Assembly (NCBI RefSeq): GCF_008806345.1
Contig: NZ_VZZJ01000029.1
Coordinates: forward strand, 1 to 64,000
DNA length: 64,000 nucleotides
Reading direction: 5' to 3'
Source: Methylobacterium planeticum
GTDB taxonomy: Bacteria; Pseudomonadota; Alphaproteobacteria; Rhizobiales; Beijerinckiaceae
Shown in pieces: positions 22,860 through 30,744 of the stretch. The translations under genes and the position numbers were made by a program. The notes beneath the pieces are model-generated. The model searched no databases, was not told the DNA's origin, and saw nothing but the letters and a program-made list of their open reading frames with translations. The stretch's first letter is position 1. Every line of letters starts with the position of its first letter.

Positions 22860-24218
22860 ATGATCGCCGAATCCGAGAGCGACACCAACCTCACCGACCG
22901 CCGCGCCGCCTGGCAGGCCCGCAGCCTCGACCCCGCGACCCGCACCCTGCTGGCGCGGGATTCCGCCGCCTTCCTGCACCAATCCGTCTCGACGCCCTGC
23001 CTCAACGCGGTCGCCCGGGCCGAGGGCATCTGGATCGAGGACGTGGCCGGGCGCCGCTTCATGGATTTCCACGGCAACAACGTCCACCACATCGGTTACG
23101 GCCACCCGCGCCTGAAGCGGGCCATCGCCGAGCAGATGGACGCCCTGCCCTTCGCGCCCCGCCGCTACGCCTGCGCCCCCGCGGTGGCCCTCGCCGAGAG
23201 GCTCGGGGCGATCAGCCCGGGCAACCTCGGCAAGGTGCTGTTCACCACCGGCGGCTCGGACGCCATCGAGGTCGCCGTGAAGGTCGCCCGCGCGGCGACC
23301 GGGCGCCACAAGACCCTGTCGTTCTGGGATTCCTTCCACGGGGCCGGCACGGGCGCCTCCGCGATGTCGGGCGAGATGCTGTTCCGCTCCGGGCCCGCCG
23401 GCCCGATGGTGGCGGGCGCCCTGCAGGTCGCGCCCTTCGGGGGCTACCGCTGCCCTTACGGCACGGATTCGGCCGAGGCGAGCGGCCGGGCCTGCGCCCG
23501 CATGATCGACTACGTGCTCGCCCGCGACACCGACGTGGCGGCCCTCGTGGCCGAGCCGACCCGGGCGGTGCCCTACATCCCGCCCCCGGGCTTCTGGGCG
23601 GAGGTGCGGGCGATCTGCGACCGGCACGGCGTGCTCCTGATCTTCGACGAGATCCCGACCGGGCTCGGCAAGACCGGCCGCATGTTCTCCTGCGAGCATG
23701 ACGGGGTGACGCCCGACCTCCTCGTCGTGGGCAAGGGGCTCGGCGGCGGCATCCTGCCGATCGCGGCGGTGATCGCCGACCGGCGCCTCGACGTCGGCGG
23801 GGACTGGGCCTTCGGGCACTACACCCACGAGAAGAACCCGGTGACGGCCCGGGCCGCCCTCGAGACCATCGCGATCATCGAGGAGGAGGGCCTCGTCGAG
23901 AACGCCGCGCGGGTCGGGGACCTCGCCCTCGCGCGGCTCGCGGAGATGAAGCGCCGCCTGCCGGCGATCGGCGACGTGCGCGGGCGCGGCTGCCTGATCG
24001 GGATCGAGCTGGTGCGGGACCGGGAGGGCCGGGAGCCGGACGGCGCGCTCGCCGAGGCGGTGCTCTACCGGGCCCTCGATGCCGGCCTCTCCTTCAAGAC
24101 CACCATGGGCAACGTGCTGACCCTGACCCCGCCCCTGATCGTGAGCGAGGCGCAGATGCTCGCGGCCCTCGCCATCGTCGAGGCGGCCATCGCCGGGGCG
24201 TCGGCGGCGGGGCCCTGA
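22860..24218 (+). CDS. pbfA: (R)-1-hydroxy-2-aminoethylphosphonate ammonia-lyase-like PLP enzyme
   Basis: A 452-residue class-III aminotransferase-fold enzyme. Seen are FMDFHGNNVHHIGYGHPRLK, FTTGGSDAIEVAVKVARAAT, the PLP-binding Asp263 in LLIFDEIPTGLGKTGRMFSC and the Schiff-base Lys292 in VVGKGLGGGILP. Members of this subgroup found beside phnW/phnX are known as PbfA, which eliminates ammonia from 1-hydroxy-AEP to give phosphonoacetaldehyde, the PhnX substrate. The gene lies 32 bases after the importer permease and fits this role. An ordinary omega-aminotransferase activity cannot be excluded from sequence alone. Confidence 0.8.
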   Translation: MIAESESDTNLTDRRAAWQARSLDPATRTLLARDSAAFLHQSVSTPCLNAVARAEGIWIEDVAGRRFMDFHGNNVHHIGYGHPRLKRAIAEQMDALPFAPRRYACAPAVALAERLGAISPGNLGKVLFTTGGSDAIEVAVKVARAATGRHKTLSFWDSFHGAGTGASAMSGEMLFRSGPAGPMVAGALQVAPFGGYRCPYGTDSAEASGRACARMIDYVLARDTDVAALVAEPTRAVPYIPPPGFWAEVRAICDRHGVLLIFDEIPTGLGKTGRMFSCEHDGVTPDLLVVGKGLGGGILPIAAVIADRRLDVGGDWAFGHYTHEKNPVTARAALETIAIIEEEGLVENAARVGDLALARLAEMKRRLPAIGDVRGRGCLIGIELVRDREGREPDGALAEAVLYRALDAGLSFKTTMGNVLTLTPPLIVSEAQMLAALAIVEAAIAGASAAGP

Positions 24219-24434
24219 ACCGACCGGGCCCGGCCCCCGGCGCCGGCCCCCTTGAAGCCCGGGGCGCCGAGGCGGATCATCGCGACGGCCGGGCCGCTGC
24301 GCGCCCGGCCCGCCCAGGATGCGCGGCGCCGTGCCCGCGCGGGGCGCTGAGACAGTCCGGACGCTCCCCTGAAGACGCCCCTCCCCTCCGACGCCGACGC
24401 GCAGGCCCTGTCCCGGGAGGCCGCGCGGGCGGCC

Positions 24435-25325
24435 GTGCTGCGGCGGCTCGACCTCACCACCCTGAAGCTCTTCGTCGCCATGTGCGAGGAGGGCACCCTC
24501 ACGGGGGCGGCCCGGCGGGAGGCGATCGCCCCCTCCGCGGTGAGCAAGCGGCTGGGGGAGCTGGAGCGGACGCTCGGCATCAGGCTGCTCGAGCGCCGGG
24601 CCACCGGCATGGCGATCACGCCCTCCGGCGACACGCTCCTCCACCATGCCCGCCGCATCCTGCGCAACGCCGAGCAGGCGGCGCTCGAGCTCGCCGAGCA
24701 CGCCAAGGGCGTGCGGGGCTTCGTGCGGATGCTCGCGAACCTCTCGGCGATCGTGCAGTTCCTGCCCGAGGACCTGCGGGGGTTCCTGGCGGCGCAGCCC
24801 GCCATCCGGGTCGAGCTCGAGGAGCGGCCGAGCACCCGCGTCGCCGCCGGCGTGCGGGACGGGGTGGCCGATCTCGGCATCTGCGCGGGCGACACGCCGA
24901 CCGGCGGCCTCGCCAGCCTGCCCTACCGCCGGGACCGGCTCGTCCTGGTGATGCGGGCCGACCACCCGCTCGCCGGGCAGGCGGAGCTCCCGTTCTCCGA
25001 GACCCTCGAGCACGACCATGTCGGGCTCCACGCCGAGAGCTCGATCTACGGCAGCGTCCGGGCCGAGGCGCAGAGGCTCGGACGCCCGCTCCGGCTACGG
25101 GTGCACGTGCCGAGCTTCGACGCGGTCTGCCGGATGGCGCAGGCGAATATGGGCCTCGGCGTGGTCCCGTCGGGGGTGTTCGATCTCCTCGGCCCCCAGA
25201 TGCGGCTCACGGCGGTGCCCCTGACGGATGTCTGGGCGCGGCGCGAATTGCAGATCCTCACCCGGCACGCGGCCCTGCCGCCGGCCGCGCGCCTCCTCCT
25301 CGACCACCTCGCGGTGGAGCCCTGA
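24435..25325 (+). CDS. LysR-family regulator
   Basis: A 296-residue LysR regulator with N-terminal helix-turn-helix (LRRLDLTTLKLFVAMCEEGT, then AIAPSAVSKRLGELERTLGI) and effector domain (LANLSAIVQFLPEDLRGFLA, ANMGLGVVPSGVFDLL). The start is taken at GTG 24435 because no ATG precedes the conserved helix, and in-frame codons continue upstream for at least 22 positions. It is 216 bases downstream of pbfA in the same direction and may be a second regulator of aminophosphonate use, or unrelated. Confidence 0.85.
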   Translation: MLRRLDLTTLKLFVAMCEEGTLTGAARREAIAPSAVSKRLGELERTLGIRLLERRATGMAITPSGDTLLHHARRILRNAEQAALELAEHAKGVRGFVRMLANLSAIVQFLPEDLRGFLAAQPAIRVELEERPSTRVAAGVRDGVADLGICAGDTPTGGLASLPYRRDRLVLVMRADHPLAGQAELPFSETLEHDHVGLHAESSIYGSVRAEAQRLGRPLRLRVHVPSFDAVCRMAQANMGLGVVPSGVFDLLGPQMRLTAVPLTDVWARRELQILTRHAALPPAARLLLDHLAVEP

Positions 25326-25501
25326 CGCGGGGTGCCGACCTCCGCTCCGCGCGACCTGTGGGCGGGGTGCCGCCCGCCGGTCCGACGGATGCGAGGGCCG
25401 CGAGGCGATCTTTCACGTTGTGCCGGGGCGGCGCCCGGAACAGGGTCGGCGCTGACTGAGCCTCGCTTCTCCGAGACCTCGCGCCCCTGAAACTCCCGGT
25501 C

Positions 25502-26257
25502 ATGATGCCGCTCGCACTCGAACCCCTTCCCCTCGCTGTCGCGGCCTTCGCCTTCTTCCTGGCCGGATTCGTCAAGGGCGTGGTCGGGCTTGGGCTGCCG
25601 CCCGTGGCGATGGGATTGCTCAGCTTCGTCATGGCGCCCGCCCAGGCGGCCGCGCTCCTCGTCGTTCCGGCCTTCGTCACCAATGTCTGGCAACTCGCGG
25701 CCGGTCCGCGTTTCGGGGCGATGGCGCGCCGCCTCTGGCCGATGCTCGCGGCGAGCATCGTCGGGACCCTGGGGGCGGCCGCCTACCTCCACGGCTCCTT
25801 CGGGGGTGAGGCCATCGTCGCCTTGGGCTTTGCCCTGATCGCCTCGGCAATCCTCGGGCTTGCCGCCCCGCGCCTCGGGGTGTCGCCGGGCACCGAGCGC
25901 TGGCTGGCGCCGCTCGCCGGGGCGGCGACAGGGCTGGTGACGGCCGCGACCGGCGTCTCCTCGATCCCTGCCGCGCCGTTTCTCGGCGCCTTGGGCTTCG
26001 ACCGGGAGGATCTCATCCAGGCCCTCGGGCTCTCCTTCACGGTGTCCACCGTGGCGCTGGCCGTGGCCCTTGCGGGCAGCGGGATCCTGGGCTTCGGCGT
26101 TGCCGGTGTCTCGACCCTGGCACTGGTGCCGGCACTCCTCGGTATGAGGCTGGGAGGCTGGGTGCGCGGCCGTGTCAGCGAGCCCGTCTTCCGGCGCTGC
26201 TTCTTCATCGGCCTCCTGGGACTCGGGCTCCATCTCGCTGGCCGGGCCCTGATCTGA
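25502..26257 (+). CDS. TauE/SafE-family sulfite or anion exporter
   Basis: A 251-residue polytopic membrane protein with about eight membrane segments. The family's half-repeats are seen as FFLAGFVKGVVGLGLPPVAM near residue 20 and VTAATGVSSIPAAPFLGALG near residue 145. TauE/SafE proteins export sulfite, sulfoacetate or related organosulfonates. No sulfur gene is nearby, so the substrate is unknown. Codon use is a little less biased than in the neighbouring enzymes. It stands as a single gene, followed by a perfect hairpin at 26446. Confidence 0.85.
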   Translation: MMPLALEPLPLAVAAFAFFLAGFVKGVVGLGLPPVAMGLLSFVMAPAQAAALLVVPAFVTNVWQLAAGPRFGAMARRLWPMLAASIVGTLGAAAYLHGSFGGEAIVALGFALIASAILGLAAPRLGVSPGTERWLAPLAGAATGLVTAATGVSSIPAAPFLGALGFDREDLIQALGLSFTVSTVALAVALAGSGILGFGVAGVSTLALVPALLGMRLGGWVRGRVSEPVFRRCFFIGLLGLGLHLAGRALI

Positions 26258-26445
26258 CACGAGATCCGCGCTGTCCTGGCCGACGGCGGATCCCGACCGG
26301 GTCGCCCTGCTGGCTCGACGCCCGCTTCGCCGATCCCGCGCTCGAAGGCGGTCCGCCCCGAATCCACGCCCGATGGGCATCCGACGATCGCCGGCAGGCA
26401 TCGGATCTCCACGCTCCGAGCCCCCGAGGCGTGCCGGAGACCCGT

Positions 26446-26472
26446 CGGGCGTTCTCCTTTGGAGAACGCCCG
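26446..26472. other. Perfect 12-bp hairpin between TauE and CoA-transferase genes
   Basis: CGGGCGTTCTCC and GGAGAACGCCCG form a perfect 12-base stem with a TTT loop. There is no T-run on either side, so a classical intrinsic terminator is not evident. It lies 75 bases before the CoA-transferase start, so it could be a terminator for the TauE gene or a leader structure or operator for the next operon. Confidence 0.6.
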
Positions 26473-26546
26473 GTGGTGCATGACGTTTGGACACGTCCTC
26501 CGCTTCTCCGGTAGATATCGGGAAAATCAGACAGGAGGAGACGTCG

Positions 26547-27740
26547 ATGAGTGGACCGCTTGCGGGAATCCGTGTGCTGGAACTCGGAAACCTGATCGCC
26601 GCGCCCTTCGCCGCCCGCCTGCTGGCCGAGTTCGGGGCCGACGTGGTGAAGGTCGAGACGCCCGGCAGCGGCGACCCCTTGCGCAAGTGGCGCAAGCTCC
26701 ACGAGGGCACCTCGCTCTGGTGGTACCTCCAGTCCCGCAACAAGAAGTCCATCGCGGTCGACCTCAAGGCGCCGGACGGCCTCGCCGTCGTCAAGGCGCT
26801 CGCGGCGAGCGCCGACGTGGTGATCGAGAATTTCCGCCCCGGCGGCCTGGAGAAGCTCGGCCTCGGCTGGGACGTCCTCTCCGAACTCAACCCGAGCCTG
26901 ACCATGGTGCGGATCTCGGGCTACGGCCAGACCGGGCCCTACCGCGACCGCCCGGGCTTCGGCGCCATCGGCGAGGCCATGGGCGGCATCCGCTACACCA
27001 CCGGCTCCCCGGACAGCCCGCCGGCCCGCGTCGGAATCAGCATCGGCGACACCCTCGCGTCGCTCCACGGCGTCATCGGCGCCCTGATGTCGCTCCTGCA
27101 CGTGAAGACCCAAGGCGGGCGCGGGCAGGTGGTCGACGTCTCCCTCGTCGAGAGCGTGTTCAACGTCATGGAGAGCCTCGTGCCGGAATACGACCTCCTG
27201 GGCGAGGTCCGCACCCGCACCGGGGGCGCCCTGCCCGGCATCACGCCCTCGAACACCTACCCGACCCGTGACGGCGGCTACGTGGTGATCGCGGGCAACA
27301 GCGACCCGATCTTCCGGCGGCTGATGACCGCGATCGGCCGGCCCGACCTCGCCGAGGATCCCGCGCTTCGCAGCAACGACGGCCGCTCGGCGCAGGCCGC
27401 CATGCTGGACGCCGTCATCGCCGAATGGTCGAGGGGGCGCGCGGTCGAGGAGGCGCTCGCGATCCTCGAGGCCGCCGAGGTCCCGGCCGGACGGATCTAC
27501 TCGGTCGCCGATATCGTGGCCGACCCGCATTACGCCGCCCGCGAGATGATCCTCCCGACGGAGCTTCCCGGCGGCACGCAGGTGAAAATGCCCGGCATCG
27601 TGCCGAAGCTCTCGGGGACGCCCGGCGGCGTGCGGTGGTCCGGCCCGGCGCTCGGCGCCCACACGGACGCGGTGCTGGCCGGCCTCGGCTACGACGCGGA
27701 CGCCGTTGCGCGCCTGCGCAAGTCGGGAGCCGTCGCATGA
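26547..27740 (+). CDS. CaiB/BaiF-type (class III) CoA-transferase
   Basis: A 397-residue family-III CoA-transferase, moving CoA from a donor such as succinyl-CoA to a carboxylic acid. Family motifs: GIRVLELGNLIAAPFAARLL, ADVVKVETPGSGDPLRKW, the catalytic-region stretch FRPGGLEKLGLGWDVLSELN, SGYGQTGPYRDRPGFGAIGE, and GRGQVVDVSLVESVFNVMES. The ATG at 26547 follows AGGAGGAG, a near-perfect ribosome binding site. It overlaps the lyase gene (ATGA) and sits before an MFS transporter. The three together suggest activation and cleavage of an imported branched dicarboxylate. Confidence 0.92.
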   Translation: MSGPLAGIRVLELGNLIAAPFAARLLAEFGADVVKVETPGSGDPLRKWRKLHEGTSLWWYLQSRNKKSIAVDLKAPDGLAVVKALAASADVVIENFRPGGLEKLGLGWDVLSELNPSLTMVRISGYGQTGPYRDRPGFGAIGEAMGGIRYTTGSPDSPPARVGISIGDTLASLHGVIGALMSLLHVKTQGGRGQVVDVSLVESVFNVMESLVPEYDLLGEVRTRTGGALPGITPSNTYPTRDGGYVVIAGNSDPIFRRLMTAIGRPDLAEDPALRSNDGRSAQAAMLDAVIAEWSRGRAVEEALAILEAAEVPAGRIYSVADIVADPHYAAREMILPTELPGGTQVKMPGIVPKLSGTPGGVRWSGPALGAHTDAVLAGLGYDADAVARLRKSGAVA

Positions 27741-28687
27741 CCTCCGCCAGCAAGAGCCTCACCGCCGAGACCCTGATCGTGCAGGAGGTCGCGCCCCGCG
27801 ACGGCCTCCAGATCGAGCCCGTCTTCGTGCCGACCGAGGCGAAGATCGCCCTCGTCGACGCCCTCTCGGCCGCGGGCTTCACCCGCATCGAGGTGAGTTC
27901 GTTCGTCTCCCCGAAGGCCGTGCCGGCGCTCCGCGACGCGGCGGAGGTCTTCGCCGGGATCGCGCGGCGCCCGGGCACGGTCTACGTGGCCCTGGTGCCG
28001 AACCTGAAGGGCGCCGAGCGGGCGCTCGCCGCCGGAGCCGACGAGATCAACCTCGTGATGTCGGCGAGCGAGACCCACAACCGCGCGAATATGGGCATGT
28101 CCTGCGAGGCGTCCCTGGAGGCCTTCGGCCACATGGTCGCGGCCGCGCGGGGAACGCGGGCGACGATCAACGCCACCATCGCCACCGCCTTCGGCTGCCC
28201 GTTCGAGGGCCCGCAGGCGGTCGAGAAGGTGGAGGCGCTCGTCGCGCGCTACGGCGACCTCGGGGTCGACGGCGTCACCCTCGCGGACACCACCGGCATG
28301 GCGAATCCGCGCCAGGTCGCCGACCTCGTCCGCCGGACCCTGGCGCGGGTGCCGGCCGAGCGCCTGACCCTGCATGTCCACAACACCCGGGGCGCCGGCA
28401 TCGCGAACGTGCTCGCCGCGCACGGGGCCGGGGCGCGCCGCTTCGATGCGGCGCTGGGCGGCCTCGGCGGCTGCCCCTTCGCGCCCGGGGCCACCGGCAA
28501 CGTCTGCACCGAGGACCTCGTCAGCCTCTGCCACGAGATGGGCCTCGAGACCGGCCTCGACCTCGCCGCCCTGATCGGCCTCGCGCGGGGCCTGCCCGCC
28601 CTCGTCGGGCACGAGGTGCCCGGCCAGGTGGCGAAGGCCGGGCGCCCCTGCGACCTCCACCCCGCGCCCGCGCGCAAGGCGGCCTGA
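27737..28687 (+). CDS. Hydroxymethylglutaryl-CoA lyase-like enzyme
   Basis: A 316-residue DRE-TIM metallolyase of the HMG-CoA lyase family. Markers are the VAPRDGLQIEP motif near residue 20, the metal-binding HVHNTRGAGIANVLAAHGAG and the conserved GGLGGCPFAPGATGNVCTED with the catalytic-loop cysteine. It should split an HMG-CoA-like thioester into acetyl-CoA and a keto acid. Coupling to a CoA-transferase, rather than to a leucine pathway, suggests the substrate is formed by CoA transfer to a free acid such as 3-hydroxy-3-methylglutarate or citramalate (inference). Confidence 0.9.
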   Translation: MTSASKSLTAETLIVQEVAPRDGLQIEPVFVPTEAKIALVDALSAAGFTRIEVSSFVSPKAVPALRDAAEVFAGIARRPGTVYVALVPNLKGAERALAAGADEINLVMSASETHNRANMGMSCEASLEAFGHMVAAARGTRATINATIATAFGCPFEGPQAVEKVEALVARYGDLGVDGVTLADTTGMANPRQVADLVRRTLARVPAERLTLHVHNTRGAGIANVLAAHGAGARRFDAALGGLGGCPFAPGATGNVCTEDLVSLCHEMGLETGLDLAALIGLARGLPALVGHEVPGQVAKAGRPCDLHPAPARKAA

Positions 28688-28784
28688 ACCGCGCCGCCAT
28701 CCCCGAAACCACGCCGCCGGACCGAACCGCCCGCCAGAGGCGGACCGGCCGCGAGCCCCCGACCGTCCCAGGGAGAAACAACCC

Positions 28785-30107
28785 ATGTCCGTCGCCATGC
28801 CGGCCGCGCTCGACACCATCGACGCGGCCTCCGAGCCCGCCGTCTTCCGCAAGATCGCCTGGCGGCTGATGCCGCTGATCATGGTCTGCTACCTGTTCGC
28901 CTTCTTCGACCGGATCAACATCAGCTTCGCCAAGTTCCAGCTCCAGAGCGATCTCGGCTTCAGCAACACGGCCTACGGGCTCGGGGCGAGCCTGTTCGTG
29001 GTCGGCTACGTGATCTTCGAGGTGCCCTCGAACCTGCTGCTCTACCGGGTCGGGGCGCGGCGCTGGATCGCCCGGATCATGATCTCCTGGGGGCTGGCCA
29101 CCGCCGCCATGATGTTCATCACCAGCGAGTGGCACTTCTACACCCTGCGCTTCCTCATCGGCGCCATGGAGGCCGGCTTCGCGCCGGGCATCCTGTACTA
29201 CCTCACCCTGTGGTTCCCGGCCTCGCACCGGGGGCGCATCACCTCGCTCCTGTTCGTCGCCTCGGCCTTCTCCGGCATCTTCGGGGCGCCGATCGCCGGA
29301 ATGATCCTGACCTACCTCAACGGCGTGGCGGGGCTGGCCGGCTGGCAATGGCTGTTCATCGCGGGGGGCCTGCCCTGCCTCCTCCTCGGCGGCCTCGTCC
29401 TCAACCGGTTCGACGACCGGGTCTCGGATGCCCGCTGGCTCACCGAGGCCGAGAAGTCCCTGGTGGCGTCCCGGATCGCGCAGGCGAACCGCGGCATCGG
29501 CGACCACTCGCTCCTCGGGGCCCTGCGCTCGCCGGGCTTCCTGATGATCGGGCTGATCTACTTCCTGCTCCAGGTCGGCTCCTACGGGCTGAACTTTTGG
29601 GGGCCGGACCTGATCAAGACGGCGAGCGGCGCCAGCGCGGGCGTCGTCGGGGTGCTCGCGGCCATCCCGTATATCTGCGGCGCCATCAGCATGGTGGTCG
29701 TCGGGCGCTTCTCGGATGCCTCGGGCGAGCGGCCGAAATTCGTGGCCGGCCTCGCCATCGCGGCGGCGATCGGGTTCTTCAGCGCGGGCCTGTTCGACCG
29801 GCAGATCGTGCCGCTGATGGTCGCCCTGGCGCTGCTCGGCGCCGGCATCGTGGCCTCGATCCCGACCTTCTGGACCCTGCCCCCGAAGCTCGTCACCGGG
29901 GTGGGGGCGGCCGGCGGCATCGCGCTCATCAACACGCTCGGCCAGTTCGGCGGCATCGTCAGCCCGGTGATGGTCGGCTGGATCAAGGACCTGACCGGCT
30001 CGACGACGCCGGCCCTGTACGTGATCGGCACCGTCTGCCTCGTGGCCGCCCTCCTGGCCCTGTTCGCCCTGCCGGCGAGCCTGCGCCGGAACGACCGGAC
30101 GGCCTGA
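28785..30107 (+). CDS. MFS transporter, anion:cation symporter (ACS) type
   Basis: A 440-residue polytopic transporter with twelve predicted membrane segments. The ACS signature is visible in the first helices (PLIMVCYLFAFFDRINISFA, then LGFSNTAYGLGASLFVVGYV and FEVPSNLLLYRVGARRWIAR). Family members carry tartrate, phthalate and other organic anions. It is preceded by GGGAGAAACAACCC and follows the CoA-transferase/lyase pair at 97 bases, so it probably imports their substrate. A 12-bp hairpin ends the unit. Confidence 0.92.
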   Translation: MSVAMPAALDTIDAASEPAVFRKIAWRLMPLIMVCYLFAFFDRINISFAKFQLQSDLGFSNTAYGLGASLFVVGYVIFEVPSNLLLYRVGARRWIARIMISWGLATAAMMFITSEWHFYTLRFLIGAMEAGFAPGILYYLTLWFPASHRGRITSLLFVASAFSGIFGAPIAGMILTYLNGVAGLAGWQWLFIAGGLPCLLLGGLVLNRFDDRVSDARWLTEAEKSLVASRIAQANRGIGDHSLLGALRSPGFLMIGLIYFLLQVGSYGLNFWGPDLIKTASGASAGVVGVLAAIPYICGAISMVVVGRFSDASGERPKFVAGLAIAAAIGFFSAGLFDRQIVPLMVALALLGAGIVASIPTFWTLPPKLVTGVGAAGGIALINTLGQFGGIVSPVMVGWIKDLTGSTTPALYVIGTVCLVAALLALFALPASLRRNDRTA

Positions 30108-30114
30108 CCGCCCC

Positions 30115-30142
30115 GCGGCTCCGGCCGGGCGGCCGGAGCCGC
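30115..30142. terminator. Bidirectional hairpin between MFS and Lrp genes
   Basis: GCGGCTCCGGCC and GGCCGGAGCCGC form a perfect 12-base stem around GGGC, flanked by CCCC and GGGG that can extend the pairing. It sits between two convergent stop codons, 7 bases after one and 14 before the other, as expected for a shared terminator, though no T-run is present. Confidence 0.7.
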
Positions 30143-30156
30143 AGAGCGGGGGGGCC

Positions 30157-30624
30157 TCAGACCGGCAGCACGTTGGTGTACTTGACCTGCCCGAGGGCGA
30201 AGCTCGACTCGATCGAGCCGACGCCCTCGAGGCGGGTGAGCTTGTCCTTCAGGAAGCGCTCGTAGGCCGCGAGATCGGGCACGACGACCCGCACGAGGTA
30301 ATCGTGCCGTCCGGTCATCAGGTAGCACTCGACCACCTCCGGCCAGCGCGCCACCGCCTCGGCGAAGCGGTCGAGTTCCTCCTCGCGCTGCCGCTCCAGC
30401 TTCACCGAGGCGAAGACGCTCATCGGCAGGCCGACCTTGGCCTGATCGACGAGGGCGACGTAGCCCTTCAGGATGCCCGCCCGCTCCAGGATCCGGATGC
30501 GCCGCAGGCAGGGCGAGGCCGAGAGCCCGACGCGGCCCGCGAGGTCCTGAATCGTGGCGCGCCCGTCCCGCTGGAGCTCGGCCAGGATCCTCCGGTCGAT
30601 GGCGTCGATGCTCGGTTTTGGCAT
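30157..30624 (-). CDS. Lrp/AsnC-family regulator
   Basis: A 155-residue regulator with N-terminal helix-turn-helix (AIDRRILAELQRDGRATIQD, then RVGLSASPCLRRIRILERAG) and C-terminal RAM domain (VVECYLMTGRHDYLVRVVVP and LTRLEGVGSIESSFALGQVK). It is divergent from the 2-oxoacid dehydrogenase E1-like gene, 120 bases apart, and is probably its local activator or repressor in response to an amino acid. The ATG gives the standard family N-terminus. Confidence 0.93.
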   Translation of the reverse strand: MPKPSIDAIDRRILAELQRDGRATIQDLAGRVGLSASPCLRRIRILERAGILKGYVALVDQAKVGLPMSVFASVKLERQREEELDRFAEAVARWPEVVECYLMTGRHDYLVRVVVPDLAAYERFLKDKLTRLEGVGSIESSFALGQVKYTNVLPV

Positions 30625-30744
30625 GAATTGCCCGCAGGTCCCCCTGGAATTGGCCGATCCTGCCAAAGATCTTGCCCGGTCCGCGTGATTTGGCAACTTC
30701 CGCCGCGAGCCCGGTGGCATGATCGGGCCGTTTCGGAGATCCCC

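Noticed and set aside
5426..24218. Possible tRNA, rRNA or integrase marking an island border
   Set aside because: None was found on reading either strand, so the decay zone and operons are not assigned to a mobile island.
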